A stretch of 64,000 nt of DNA from DASUAO01 sp035763745. Its GTDB lineage: Bacteria > Actinomycetota > Acidimicrobiia > IMCC26256 > PALSA-555. The notes under the pieces are model-generated. The model searched no databases, was not told the origin of the DNA, and saw only the letters and a program-made list of their open reading frames with translations. The position numbers and the translations under genes were made by a program. The DNA lies in contig DASUAO010000018.1 in NCBI GenBank assembly GCA_035763745.1, positions 1 through 64,000 on the forward strand. The letters are read 5' to 3'. This document shows, one piece after another, positions 15,661-24,072 of this stretch (position 1 is its first letter; each line of letters opens with the position of its first letter).

Positions 15661-16011
15661 CTAGTTGGCGCAGACGCAGAACTCGTTGCCCTCCGGGTCG
15701 GCCATCACGACCCACTGGTGGCCGTACTCGTCGAAGGGCTCGGACGGGAGGCGCGTCGCACCGAGTGCTTCCAGGCGGGCGACCTCGGCGTCGACGCCCT
15801 CGACGAGGAGATCCAGGTGCAGGCGGATCTTGGCGGTCTTCGGCTCGGGGACACCCTGGAGCAGCAGCTGCGGACCGGCCGAGTCGGCCATCGGCCCGAG
15901 GTTGACGTACTGCCCGTCGGCCCAGGTCTGTCGGTAGCCGAGCGCGGTGATCCAGAACCGCGCCTGGGCGGCGACATCGGTGCAGTCGAGCACGAGGCGC
16001 AGCGTCGTCAC
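15661..16011 (-). CDS. VOC-superfamily protein (glyoxalase/dioxygenase fold)
   Basis: A 116-residue single VOC module: two beta-alpha-beta-beta-beta halves, with the metal-type positions in RLHLDLLVEGVDAEVARLEALGA and the C-terminal MADPEGNEFCVC. Members include small dioxygenases, lyases and resistance proteins; no specific role can be given. It lies 21 bases downstream of serA on the same strand. Confidence 0.8.
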   Translation of the reverse strand: MTTLRLVLDCTDVAAQARFWITALGYRQTWADGQYVNLGPMADSAGPQLLLQGVPEPKTAKIRLHLDLLVEGVDAEVARLEALGATRLPSEPFDEYGHQWVVMADPEGNEFCVCAN

Positions 16012-16032
16012 GGTGCTCTCCTCCTTCGCGCG

Positions 16033-17619
16033 TCAGTCGAGCTCGATCGCCTTCGCATCCAGGATGCCGTCGTTGCCGAGGAGCCGCTCGACCGCGTCGG
16101 ACGGCACCGGGCCGTAGGTCGCGAGCACCATCAGGGCCGCCTCGCCTTCGATGTTGGTGCCGACGTCCATGTCGGCGATGTTCACGCCGCACTCGCCGAG
16201 CACCGTCCCGACGGTCCCGATCATCCCTGGGGTGTCGGAGTTGCGGACCACGAGCATGTGGCTGGACGGCGGGACGTCGACGGCGTGGTCCTGGATCCCG
16301 ACGATGCGTGGTCGCGCGTGCTTGCCGAACAACGTGCCGGCGACGTGGTACGGGCGATCGCCGATGCGACCGCGCACGGTCACGAGGTTCACGAAGTCCG
16401 CCGCGGTCGACGACACCGTCTCGCTGACGGCAACACCCCGGGCCTCGGCCAGCTGCGGCGCGTTCACGAACGACACGGGCTCGTCGACGACGGGCGCGAG
16501 CAGACCCTTCATGATCGCGAGGGTGAGGACGCGGCAGTCGTAGTCGGCGATCTCCCCCTCGTAGGTGATCTCCACGGTCTCGACGGCCCCTCCGGCAAGG
16601 GAGGTGAACAGGCGACCGAGTCGCTCGGCGAGCGGGAGGAACGGCGCGACGGTCGCGTTCGCCTCGCTCGCCGCCACGTTGACCGCGTACGGGACGAACT
16701 CGCCGCGGAGGGCCAGCACGACCTGCTCGGCGATCGTCTGCCCCGCCTTGTCCTGCGCCTCGGTGGTGGACGCACCGAGGTGCGGGGTGACGACCGTGCT
16801 CGCGAGCCGGAACAGCGGCGACTCGGTCGTCGGCTCCTCGACGAAGACGTCGAGCGCGGCACCGGCGATGCGACCTTCGCCGAGCGCGTCGGCGAGCGCG
16901 GCTTCGTCGATGATCCCGCCGCGTGACGTGTTCACGATCCGCAGCGTCGGCTTGGCGTGCGCGAGGAGCGCCGCGTCGATGAGCCCGATCGTGTCGGGGG
17001 TCTTCGGCAGGTGGATCGTGAGGAAGTCGGCGCTGCGGACGAGCTCCTCGAGGTCGGGCACGAGACGCACACCGAGCTGGCGGGCGCGCTCCGCGCTCAC
17101 GTAGGGGTCGTAGGCGCTCAGCTGCATGCCGAAGGCGAGCAGGCGCTGGGCGACGAGCACGCCCACTCGTCCGAGCCCGACCACGCCGAGCGTCTTGCCG
17201 TGCAGCTCGACGCCCGTCCATTTGGACCGGTTCCACGCGCCGGCCTTGAGGTCACAGTCGGCCTGGGGGATGTTGCGGGCCTGCGCGAGCAACAGCGCGA
17301 CCGTGTGCTCGGCGGCCGAGAGGACGTTCGACTGGGGAGCGTTCACCACCATCACGCCGCGGCGGGTCGCCGCGTCGACATCGACGTTGTCGAGCCCGAT
17401 GCCGGCGCGCCCGACGACCACGAGGTCCGCGCCGGCCTCGAGAACGCGCTCGGTGACCTGAGTGGCTGATCGGATCACGAGGGCCGCCGCGCCCGGAACC
17501 GCCTCGAGCAGCTCCTCCGGGGTCATCCCGAGGCGCTCGTCGACCTCGAATCCCGCCGCTCGCAGCGCGTCGAGGCCGCTCTCGGCGATGGCCTCGGAGA
17601 CGAGGACGCGCGGGGTCAC
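16033..17619 (-). CDS. serA: D-3-phosphoglycerate dehydrogenase
   Basis: First enzyme of serine synthesis. The 528 residues are the long type: catalytic and NAD domains (GVVGLGRVGVLVAQRLLAFG; catalytic Arg in NTSRGGIIDEAAL; His in VTPHLGASTTEAQDKAG), then the intervening domain (about 320-450) and a C-terminal ACT domain (LVVRNSDTPGMIGTVGTVLGE), as in mycobacteria. The GTG at 17619 has no ribosome site but has TACCCT 6 bases upstream, so the transcript is probably leaderless. Serine feedback through the ACT and intervening domains is expected from the family. Confidence 0.96.
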   Translation of the reverse strand: MTPRVLVSEAIAESGLDALRAAGFEVDERLGMTPEELLEAVPGAAALVIRSATQVTERVLEAGADLVVVGRAGIGLDNVDVDAATRRGVMVVNAPQSNVLSAAEHTVALLLAQARNIPQADCDLKAGAWNRSKWTGVELHGKTLGVVGLGRVGVLVAQRLLAFGMQLSAYDPYVSAERARQLGVRLVPDLEELVRSADFLTIHLPKTPDTIGLIDAALLAHAKPTLRIVNTSRGGIIDEAALADALGEGRIAGAALDVFVEEPTTESPLFRLASTVVTPHLGASTTEAQDKAGQTIAEQVVLALRGEFVPYAVNVAASEANATVAPFLPLAERLGRLFTSLAGGAVETVEITYEGEIADYDCRVLTLAIMKGLLAPVVDEPVSFVNAPQLAEARGVAVSETVSSTAADFVNLVTVRGRIGDRPYHVAGTLFGKHARPRIVGIQDHAVDVPPSSHMLVVRNSDTPGMIGTVGTVLGECGVNIADMDVGTNIEGEAALMVLATYGPVPSDAVERLLGNDGILDAKAIELD

Positions 17620-17625
17620 GGTCCG

Positions 17626-17631
17626 AGGGTA
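17626..17631 (-). promoter_or_regulatory. Leaderless-type -10 box for serA
   Basis: TACCCT lies 6 bases before the GTG start, placing the transcription start at or next to the start codon. Confidence 0.55.
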
Positions 17632-17665
17632 GCGGCGGCCTCCGGCGCGTCCGCGGTTCGCGTCC

Positions 17666-18877
17666 TCACCCGAGGAGCTCGGCGATGCGGCCCACGCCCT
17701 CGACCAGGTCCTCGTCGGAGAGCGCGAACGACAGCCGGGCGTAGCCCGGTGCCCCGAACGCCTCACCCGGGACGATGGCGACCTTGGCCTCGTCGAGGAG
17801 CACCTCGCACAGCTCGAGCGACGTGGTGGGGGCGCGGCCCGCGAGCGTGCGCCCGGCGCGGGTCTCGGCGAGCACGCCCTCGAACGACGGGAAGCAGTAG
17901 AAGGCACCCTGGGGCGCCATGCAGGCGACGCCGGGGATGGTCGACAGCAGCTCGTGCATCGTCGCACCGCGGCGGGTGAACGCCGTCCGCATCTCCCCGA
18001 CCGCGACGAGGTCGCCCGACACTGCGGCGAGCGCCGCGCGCTGGGAGACGTTGGCGACGTTCGACGTGGAGTGCGACTGCAGGTTCGCGGCTGCGCCGAT
18101 CACGTCCGTCGGCCCGATCATCCAGCCGACGCGCCAGCCGGTCATCGCGTAGGTCTTGGCCACCCCGTTCACGATCACGCACCGCTCGGCGAGCTCGGGG
18201 ACGAGGGTGGGCATCGACGAGAAGCGGTGGTCGCCGTAGGTGAGGTGCTCGTAGATCTCGTCGGTGACGACCCAGATGCCGCGTTCGACGGCCCACTCGC
18301 CGATCGCCCGCACCTCGTCGGGCGTGTACACGCTGCCGGTCGGGTTGCTCGGCGACACGAACAGCAACGCCTTGGTGCGGTCGGTGCACGCCGCTTCGAG
18401 CTGCTCCACGCTCACGCGGAAGTCGGTCGCCTCGCTGGTGGGGAGCGCGACCGCGACCCCGTCGGCGAGCGCGATCGACTCGGGGTACGTGGTCCAGTAC
18501 GGCGCGGGGAGCAGGACCTCGTCGCCGGGGTCGAGCAACGCCTGAAACGTGTTGTAGACGGCCTGCTTGCCCCCGTTGGTGACGAGCACCTGCGACGGCT
18601 CGCACGCGAAGCCGGAGTCACGCATCGTCTTCTCGGCGAGCGCGGCCCGCAGCGCGGGCAGGCCGGCCGCCGGCGTGTAGTGGTGCGCGGCCGGGTCGGA
18701 GCACGCCGAGATCGCCGCGTCGACGACGTGCGCCGGGGTCGGGAAGTCGGGCTCTCCGGCACCGAAGCCGATGACGGCCTCGCCGGCCGCCTTGAGCGCC
18801 TTGGCCTTGGCGTCGACCGCGAGGGTGGCCGACTCGGTGATCGCGCCGACCTTCCGTGAGATCCGGGCGCGCCCCAT
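17666..18877 (-). CDS. aspC: Aspartate-type aminotransferase (class I)
   Basis: A fold-type I PLP enzyme of 403 residues. The PLP lysine is in VNGVAKTYAMTGWRVGW; other family positions are NGGKQAVYNTFQALLDPGDEVL, FVSPSNPTGSVY and VTDEIYEHLTYGD, with the terminal Arg in YARLSFALSDE. It fits the thermophile-type aspartate aminotransferases. A start at 18877 places GCGAGG 9 bases upstream; two nearer ATGs at 18886 and 18883 are possible. It lies 46 bases from serA. Its upstream region is occupied by a palindrome doublet. Confidence 0.9.
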   Translation of the reverse strand: MGRARISRKVGAITESATLAVDAKAKALKAAGEAVIGFGAGEPDFPTPAHVVDAAISACSDPAAHHYTPAAGLPALRAALAEKTMRDSGFACEPSQVLVTNGGKQAVYNTFQALLDPGDEVLLPAPYWTTYPESIALADGVAVALPTSEATDFRVSVEQLEAACTDRTKALLFVSPSNPTGSVYTPDEVRAIGEWAVERGIWVVTDEIYEHLTYGDHRFSSMPTLVPELAERCVIVNGVAKTYAMTGWRVGWMIGPTDVIGAAANLQSHSTSNVANVSQRAALAAVSGDLVAVGEMRTAFTRRGATMHELLSTIPGVACMAPQGAFYCFPSFEGVLAETRAGRTLAGRAPTTSLELCEVLLDEAKVAIVPGEAFGAPGYARLSFALSDEDLVEGVGRIAELLG

Positions 18878-18896
18878 GGCCATCATCCTCGCATTC

Positions 18897-18944
18897 TTGA
18901 TGCGTCCCTCACCCGCATATTGACGGGTCGGGGACGCACGTCCG
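18897..18944 (-). repeat. Palindromic repeat family A, copy 1 (diverged)
   Basis: The arms TGCGTCCCTCACCCG (18901-18915) and CGGGTCGGGGACGCA (18924-18938) pair at 13 of 15 positions. With outer TTGA and inner CGTCCG it matches the reverse orientation of the family A unit. It is paired back to back with copy 2, with only 6 bases between them. Confidence 0.8.
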
Positions 18945-18950
18945 TCGTTC

Positions 18951-18998
18951 CGGTCCTGCGTCTCTCACCCCGCCATAGGCGGGTGAGAGACGCATCAA
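18951..18998 (+). repeat. Palindromic repeat family A, copy 2
   Basis: CGGTCC, then TGCGTCTCTCACCCCGCC, an ATA loop, the matching 17-base right arm, then TCAA. Copies at 39274 and 53252 are nearly identical over about 47 bases including the asymmetric flanks, so this is a dispersed element and not just a local hairpin. Confidence 0.9.
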
Positions 18999-19023
18999 TG
19001 GCACGCAACGGAACCGGGACGGG

Positions 19024-20217
19024 TCAGACGGCGACGGCCTCGTCGTCGGTGGGGACCCAGCCGTGGAGGTCGGCGAGGCGGGGGTCGTTCGAGAACACCT
19101 CGACGATCGGCAGCGACAGGCCGAGGCGGCGCTGCACCGTCCGGATCGCGTTCTCCTCGTTCCAGAGCATGAGCGTCACCGCGACGCCCTGCTCCCCCGC
19201 CCGGGCCGTACGGCCGGAGCGATGGATGTAGTTCTTGTGGTCGTCGGTCGGCTCGTAGTGGATCACCACGTCCACGCCGTCGACGTGGATCCCGCGGGCC
19301 GCGACGTCGGTGGCGACGAGGACCGGAACCTTGCCGGCCATGAAGTCCGCCAGGGAGCGCTCTCGGGCCGCCTGGCTGAGGTCGCCGTGGATCGGCGCCG
19401 CCGTGATGCCCTCCTTGCGCAGCTCGCGGACGAGCTTGTCGGCGGTGCGCTTGTAGTTGCAGAACATGAGCACGCGATCCACACCGTTGGCGATCGCCGC
19501 GGCGACCTTCACCTTGTCCATGTCGTGCACGAAGAGGAAGCGATGCTCCATCTCCTCGACGGTCGGCTCGTCGGACTCGACCTCGTGGAACGCCGGGTCC
19601 TTCATGTAGCGGGCGACGAGCTGCTTGACGGCGCCGTCGAGCGTCGCCGAGAACAGCATCGTCTGGTGCTCGGACGTGAGCTTGAAGAGGATCTTCTGGA
19701 CCTGGGGCATGAACCCCATGTCGGCCATGCGGTCGGCCTCGTCGAGGACGAGCACCTCACAGTCCGCGAACGACACCTCGCCGCGCTCCATGAGGTCGAT
19801 CACACGACCGGGTGTGCCGACGATCACGTCGACGCCGCCGCGCAGGGCGTCGATCTGGGGGTCGAAGCCCACGCCGCCGTAGATGGCGACCGCGGAGCGT
19901 CCGACGGTCTTCGCGAGCGGTGCGATCACGCCGTGCACCTGGTTCGCCAGCTCACGGGTGGGGGCGAGGACGAGCGCCCGGGGCTTGCGGGCCTCGGCCT
20001 TGCCGATGCGCTCGAGCAGGGGCAGGCCGAACGCCAGGGTCTTGCCGGAGCCGGTCTTGGCCTTGCCGAGCACGTCGCGCCCGGCAAGGGCGTCGGGCAG
20101 GGCGATCGCCTGGATCGCGAACGGAGCCTCGATGCCGTCGGCCTTCAGGGCCGCGACGAGGGGGGCCGAGACGCCGAGCGTCTCGAAGGTGGTGGTCACA
20201 GTGGTGCCTGCTTTCAT
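19024..20217 (-). CDS. DEAD-box RNA helicase
   Basis: A two-RecA-domain helicase core of 397 residues with little C-terminal extension. Motifs: Q motif APFAIQAIALP, I AKTGSGKT, Ia PTRELANQ, II LDEADRM, III FSATL, and VI HRSGRTARAG. It unwinds RNA, with likely roles in ribosome assembly or mRNA decay. The start has no strong ribosome site; GTG six codons in is an alternative. The long structured leader upstream suggests post-transcriptional control. Confidence 0.93.
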   Translation of the reverse strand: MKAGTTVTTTFETLGVSAPLVAALKADGIEAPFAIQAIALPDALAGRDVLGKAKTGSGKTLAFGLPLLERIGKAEARKPRALVLAPTRELANQVHGVIAPLAKTVGRSAVAIYGGVGFDPQIDALRGGVDVIVGTPGRVIDLMERGEVSFADCEVLVLDEADRMADMGFMPQVQKILFKLTSEHQTMLFSATLDGAVKQLVARYMKDPAFHEVESDEPTVEEMEHRFLFVHDMDKVKVAAAIANGVDRVLMFCNYKRTADKLVRELRKEGITAAPIHGDLSQAARERSLADFMAGKVPVLVATDVAARGIHVDGVDVVIHYEPTDDHKNYIHRSGRTARAGEQGVAVTLMLWNEENAIRTVQRRLGLSLPIVEVFSNDPRLADLHGWVPTDDEAVAV

Positions 20218-20346
20218 CTCGGAGTGGTCGCCCTCGTCGTCACCCCTCTGAGGAGGGGCCGGGCCTCGATGTGGCGAGGCCGGGCAGTCCGGAGAAAGCG
20301 AGGAAGACCTGCGGGGGCCGACGGCACCCGCTGGAAGGCCATCCTA
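20218..20346 (-). promoter_or_regulatory. Structured 5' leader and promoter of the DEAD helicase
   Basis: On the minus strand a TAGGAT -10 box (20341-20346) would start a leader of about 115 bases. It contains two strong hairpins, one with arms GGCCTCG/CGAGGCC and one with CCCCTC/GAGGGG, the latter ending about 25 bases before the ATG. Helicase leaders of this kind are often temperature- or autoregulated; that is inference. Confidence 0.45.
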
Positions 20347-20409
20347 CCCTGTTCGCGCTCTGCGCGGGCGCACCCGACCGCGCTCCGCGCGCGGGTCCCG
20401 GGGAGGTGA

Positions 20410-20988
20410 TCAGTCGGACTTGGCCTTGCCCTTGGCCTTCTGGGCCTTCTTCCAGGCCCGCACCTCGGCGAGCGCCTCGACCGAGTCGATGTCGGCCACC
20501 GAGCGCTTCGTGGCGTCGGAGAACGGCTTCGCCGCGGCCTCCCAGCCCTTGGGCTTCACACCCAGCTGCTTGGCGAGCAACGCGAGGAAGATCTTCGACT
20601 TCTCCTCGCCGAAGCCCGGGAGCGCCTTCAGCCGCTCCAGCAGCTCGGCGCCACTCTTCACGCCCTTCCAGACCTTCGCGGCATCGCCGTCGTAGTCGTC
20701 GACGAGCGCCTGGCACAGCGCGTGGGCCCGCTTGCCCATCGAGCCCGGGAACCGGTGCAGCGCCGGCTTCTGCTTGAAGACCGCCTCCACCTCTTCCGGG
20801 TCCATCGCCGCGATGCTCGCGGCGTCGAGGCTCCCGAGGCGCTGCTTCAGCGTGTGCGGACCCTTGAACGCCCACTCCATCGGGACCTGCTGGTCGAGCA
20901 GCATCCCCATGAGCAAGGCGAGCGGGTCGTCGACGAGGAGGCGGTCGGCCTCCGGGTCGCCGGTGATGGGGATCGACGTGGTGGCCAC
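20410..20988 (-). CDS. HhH-GPD base-excision DNA glycosylase-like protein
   Basis: A 192-residue protein with a helix-hairpin-helix segment LKALPGFGEEKSKIFLALLAKQLG and upstream helices (PLALLMGMLLDQQVPMEWAF) of the HhH-GPD fold used by endonuclease III and AlkA. The usual catalytic Asp after the HhH is not obvious, and there is no Fe-S cluster motif. The C terminus is Lys-rich (KKAQKAKGKAKSD). This small actinobacterial version probably acts in DNA repair; substrate unknown. Confidence 0.75.
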   Translation of the reverse strand: MATTSIPITGDPEADRLLVDDPLALLMGMLLDQQVPMEWAFKGPHTLKQRLGSLDAASIAAMDPEEVEAVFKQKPALHRFPGSMGKRAHALCQALVDDYDGDAAKVWKGVKSGAELLERLKALPGFGEEKSKIFLALLAKQLGVKPKGWEAAAKPFSDATKRSVADIDSVEALAEVRAWKKAQKAKGKAKSD

Positions 20989-21064
20989 GGGGCGAGACTA
21001 GGTCCCGCCGGTGCACGCGCCCCAGCCGCGTTCGGTGCAGGAGCCCGACCCGACCGGATCGGCG

Positions 21065-21070
21065 TACGAT
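21065..21070 (+). promoter_or_regulatory. Leaderless-type -10 box
   Basis: TACGAT lies 7 bases before the ATG of the VOC gene at 21078. Confidence 0.5.
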
Positions 21071-21077
21071 CCTGCGC

Positions 21078-21470
21078 ATGCCGACCCTGCACCACGTCAA
21101 CCTCTGCGTCCCCGAGACGATCGACGGCTCCCCCGGCACCGAAGCGGAGGCCGCGTGGCTGGTCGGCCTCGGGTACCGGCGCATCGAGGGCGGACCCGAG
21201 ATCTCGAAGATGGCCACCGTGCACTGGTTCGAGGCCGACGACGGCAGCCAGGTCCACCTCACCCCCGACCCCGACCACGCGCCGAGCGCGCGGGCGCACA
21301 CCGCGATCCGCCTCGATGACGCGCTCGACGCAACGGTCGCCCGGCTCGAGGCCTCGGGCGTCAGCACGAACACCATCGAGTTCGACGGCGACCGTCACGT
21401 GTTCGCGACGGACCCGGCCGGCAACCTCTGGGAACTGATCGGCCCGCCGGTCGCCCCGGGCGCGCGTTGA
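21078..21470 (+). CDS. VOC-superfamily protein
   Basis: A 130-residue single glyoxalase-fold module: MPTLHHVNLCVPE at the start, VHWFEADDGSQVHLTPDPDH in the middle and VFATDPAGNLWELIG at the end. Substrate unknown. The start appears leaderless. Its TGA overlaps a TTG start of the next gene. Thirty bases of its 3' end are repeated at the 3' end of that next gene. Confidence 0.8.
   Translation: MPTLHHVNLCVPETIDGSPGTEAEAAWLVGLGYRRIEGGPEISKMATVHWFEADDGSQVHLTPDPDHAPSARAHTAIRLDDALDATVARLEASGVSTNTIEFDGDRHVFATDPAGNLWELIGPPVAPGAR
21430..21459 (+). repeat. 30-bp direct repeat, copy 1 (VOC 3' end)
   Basis: This stretch encodes the WELIGPPVAPG end of the VOC protein and is repeated without mismatch at 22022-22051, 592 bases downstream. 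Confidence 0.9.
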
Positions 21471-22030
21471 CCGAGGGGCGCGACTGGGTCGCCGTCGTCG
21501 AGGCCGGCGCGTGCCCCGACTGCGGGTTCGACGCCGGCACGTTCCCACGCCGAGAGATCGCTGCGGCGACGCGCGCGAACGCCGGCCAGTGGCGAGCCCT
21601 CCTCCTGCGGAGTGACGCCGGGGCATTGCGGACGCGACCCACGCCCACGACCTGGTCGGCACTGGAGTACGGGGCCCACGTACGCGATGTGCTCGCGATC
21701 ATGGGTGCGCGGGTCGAGCACGTGGTGCGGGAGCACGAGCCCGAACTCGGATGGTGGGACCACGACGCCGCGGCGACCGACGAGCGCTACAACGAACAGG
21801 AGATCTCCGAGGTCGCCGCCGCGATCGTCGCCCGAGCGGAGAACTTCTCCACCGCGATCGAAGCCGTCCCCGACGGCGCGTGGGGACGGGGTGCGATCCG
21901 CGGCGACGGCAACCGGTTCACGGTCGAGGGCATCGTCCGCTTCACCCTCCACGAGGTCTGCCACCACCGGGCCGACGCCCTCGCATCGCTCGGCGGCGAG
22001 GGGGGCGAAGGCTCGCACACGGGGAACTGA
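21467..22030 (+). CDS. DinB-like four-helix-bundle protein
   Basis: The 187-residue protein shows the DinB/mycothiol-dependent isomerase pattern: TWSALEYGAHVRDVLAIMGARVEHVV, with metal-type His at YGAH and VCHHRADAL, and a VEGIVRFTLHEVCHH segment. It begins at a TTG overlapping the previous stop (TTGA). Such enzymes use a divalent metal and often a thiol cofactor; the reaction is unknown. The last codons run into a 30-bp copy of the VOC gene end. Confidence 0.75.
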   Translation: MTEGRDWVAVVEAGACPDCGFDAGTFPRREIAAATRANAGQWRALLLRSDAGALRTRPTPTTWSALEYGAHVRDVLAIMGARVEHVVREHEPELGWWDHDAAATDERYNEQEISEVAAAIVARAENFSTAIEAVPDGAWGRGAIRGDGNRFTVEGIVRFTLHEVCHHRADALASLGGEGGEGSHTGN

Positions 22031-22051
22031 TCGGCCCGCCGGTCGCCCCGG
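22022..22051 (+). repeat. 30-bp direct repeat, copy 2 (after the DinB gene)
   Basis: Identical to 21430-21459. In the VOC reading frame it would again encode ELIGPPVAPEG and a stop, so it looks like the original end of the VOC gene displaced by insertion of the DinB gene. Confidence 0.9.
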
Positions 22052-22125
22052 AGGGGTGACGACGGCGGGCCGATCGAACCTCGCTCGTCCCGCCGCGGGC
22101 GGGACCGTTCAGCGGGTCACGGGCG

Positions 22126-22224
22126 TCACGGGATCCGGCCGAGCACCGGGATCTTCGCGTTGACCCACTTCTGGAGGCTGAACGCCCCGGGACCGACGGT
22201 CGCGATGCCGAGGAACGCCACCAT
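22126..22224 (-). pseudogene. Short membrane-protein remnant (DoxX-like C terminus)
   Basis: This is a 32-residue frame containing GIATVGPGAFSLQ and ending VNAKIPVLGRIP. The GPGxFSLD-like block resembles the C-terminal part of DoxX-family membrane proteins, but nothing upstream continues the fold and a stop lies just before the ATG. Probably a gene relic; the family call is tentative. Confidence 0.3.
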
Positions 22225-22283
22225 CTCGATGATGTGACCCTACGACGCGGCCCCTCGGACTCGCGGTCTGAGAGAGGGATCGG

Positions 22284-22646
22284 CTACGCGAACGCCTGGA
22301 AGAACGTCGGGAACGTCCCGACGAGCCCGAGCCCGACGAGGACCATCGAGATCGCCATGGCCCGACGGGTCTCGTAGGGCTTGTCGCGCAGGACCGCGTA
22401 GAGGACCGCCCAGGAGACGAGCCAGACGATGACGGCGCACACGGTCTTGCCCGAGAGCGGACCGACTCGTGCGCTCCACTCGAAGAAGTCGTGGAACGTC
22501 TCGGTCGCCTCGGAGAGCGTGGTGAAGATCCCCAGTGCGAGCGACCCCACCCCGGCCGCGAGGATCGCCGCCGAGACCGGACCCTCGGGCTTGTCCTCGA
22601 ACTCGATCTGGCTGAGCACCGGGTGCTCGGAGCTCGTCGTCGACAT
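22284..22646 (-). CDS. Small three-helix membrane protein
   Basis: A 120-residue protein I do not recognise. A cytoplasmic N terminus of about 22 residues is followed by three predicted helices (AAILAAGVGSLALGIFTTL; TVCAVIVWLVSWAVLYAVL; AISMVLVGLGLVGTFPTFF). SEATETFHDFFEWSARVGPLSGK lies between helices 1 and 2 and would face outside. It is 26 bases downstream of another unknown membrane gene, and the two probably work together. Confidence 0.7.
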   Translation of the reverse strand: MSTTSSEHPVLSQIEFEDKPEGPVSAAILAAGVGSLALGIFTTLSEATETFHDFFEWSARVGPLSGKTVCAVIVWLVSWAVLYAVLRDKPYETRRAMAISMVLVGLGLVGTFPTFFQAFA

Positions 22647-22672
22647 GTCTGCTGCTCCCCTCGTCGCGGCGG

Positions 22673-23185
22673 TCACTTGACCGGCTCGACCTTCGTGATG
22701 AGCGCTCCGAAGAGCCCGGCGATCGCTGCGGTCGCGAACCCGAGCACGAGCAGGGCCATGACCGTCTTGCGGACCCGGTCGTGTCGGATGAGGTTCGTGC
22801 CGTAGTACACGACGATGAACGCAGCGGCAGTGAGCAGCATCGGGCTGATCCAGGCGATGTGCTCCTTCCACTCCATGCCGAAGATGTGCCAGTCCTCGGT
22901 CCCGGGGTTGGCCAGCAACCTCGACTTCGCGCTCTGCGCGATGTCCTCCCGGTACCACGGGTAGACGATCCAGGTCCCGGTGATCACCGTTCCCCAGGCC
23001 GCCACTGCGATCGCCACGGTCCCGATCTTCAGGCGCCGCATCCGCTCCTTCACGCCTTCGACCGTGACGAGGTCGGGGCGCAGGCTGTAGAGGCCTGCCA
23101 GACCTCCGGCGAACGCGAGCAAGAAGAGCGCCCCGAAGCCCATGCCGTGCACGAGCCCCCACCACTCCCGATTTGTCAGATCCAC
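22673..23185 (-). CDS. Four-helix membrane protein with conserved-looking His/Trp
   Basis: A 170-residue protein of unknown family with about four helices. It begins MDLTNREWWGLVHGMGFGAL and has an outer loop IVYPWYREDIAQS and then DWHIFGMEWKEHIAWISP. The His and Trp placement at helix ends recalls heme- or quinone-binding membrane proteins; that is inference only. The GTG start has a GGGGGG site 4 bases upstream. It is transcribed ahead of the small membrane protein at 22284-22646 and divergently from a two-component system. Confidence 0.7.
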   Translation of the reverse strand: MDLTNREWWGLVHGMGFGALFLLAFAGGLAGLYSLRPDLVTVEGVKERMRRLKIGTVAIAVAAWGTVITGTWIVYPWYREDIAQSAKSRLLANPGTEDWHIFGMEWKEHIAWISPMLLTAAAFIVVYYGTNLIRHDRVRKTVMALLVLGFATAAIAGLFGALITKVEPVK

Positions 23186-23369
23186 CGGACCCCCCTCAAC
23201 TCACATTCGGACGTCGCTCATCGGCTCGGGGGACTCTAGACGACATGGGCTTCGGGGCGCGTATCCCGTGGGTGCTCTCGCCCGCCGAGCGGGACGCTCG
23301 GCCCTGGCCCCGGTGCGCCCGCCTGAGTGGACTCTCAGGATCGACCACCCCGTCCGGGGGTCGAGGGGC

Positions 23370-23375
23370 CACAAT
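23370..23375 (+). promoter_or_regulatory. Leaderless-type -10 box for the response regulator
   Basis: CACAAT lies 6 bases before the ATG at 23382 (TANNNT with one mismatch). Confidence 0.4.
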
Positions 23376-23381
23376 CGAGGC

Positions 23382-24059
23382 ATGCGTGTGCTGGTGGTCG
23401 AGGACGAGGTCGCACTGGCGGAGGCGATCCGCGACGGGCTCGAGGCCGAGGGCTTCGACGTCGACGCCGTCCACGACGGGCTCGACGGGCTCTGGCGGGC
23501 CCGGGAGGGCTCCTACGACGCCATCGTCCTCGACATCCTCCTGCCCGGCATGAACGGCTACAAGGTGTGCCGCACGCTCCGCGAGGAGGAGGTGTGGACG
23601 CCGATCCTGATGCTCACCGCCAAGGACGGTGAGTACGACGAGGCCGAGGCGCTCGACACCGGGGCCGACGACTTCCTGTCGAAGCCGTTCTCGTTCGTCG
23701 TGCTGCTGGCCCGTCTCCGAGCATTGTTCCGCCGCGGGGCACCGCCGCGCCCCGCGGTCCTCGAGTTCGGGCCGCTGCGACTCGATCCCGCGACCCGATC
23801 GGCTGCACACGGCGACGTCGAGGTCGCGCTCACGGCGCGCGAGTTCTCGCTCCTCGAGTACCTCATGCGACGGGACGGCAACGTGTCGTCGAAGCCCGAG
23901 ATCCTCGACCACGTGTGGGGCATGGACTTCGCCGGCGACCCCAACGTCGTCGAGGTGTACATCGGCTACCTGCGTCGCAAGCTCGACGAGACGTTCGGGA
24001 CGAAGCTCATCCACACCGTGCGCGGCTCGGGCTACCGGCTGTGCGTCGCGGCGGACTGA
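23382..24059 (+). CDS. OmpR-family response regulator
   Basis: The 225-residue protein has a receiver domain (residues 1-115; acidic pair E7 D8, phospho-acceptor D51 in VLDILLPG, Lys in SKPFSF) and an OmpR/PhoB winged helix (FGPLRLDPATRSAAHG to HTVRGSGYRLC). It is followed after 13 bases by its kinase gene. It resembles MprA/TcrA-type regulators. The target is unknown; the divergent membrane-protein pair is an obvious candidate. Confidence 0.93.
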   Translation: MRVLVVEDEVALAEAIRDGLEAEGFDVDAVHDGLDGLWRAREGSYDAIVLDILLPGMNGYKVCRTLREEEVWTPILMLTAKDGEYDEAEALDTGADDFLSKPFSFVVLLARLRALFRRGAPPRPAVLEFGPLRLDPATRSAAHGDVEVALTAREFSLLEYLMRRDGNVSSKPEILDHVWGMDFAGDPNVVEVYIGYLRRKLDETFGTKLIHTVRGSGYRLCVAAD

Positions 24060-24072
24060 CGGCGGTCCGGTC

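Noticed and set aside
22022..22051. Phage attachment site (att duplication)
   Set aside because: The duplicated 30 bases flank only a DinB gene; no integrase or tRNA is involved. A local insertion or recombination is simpler.
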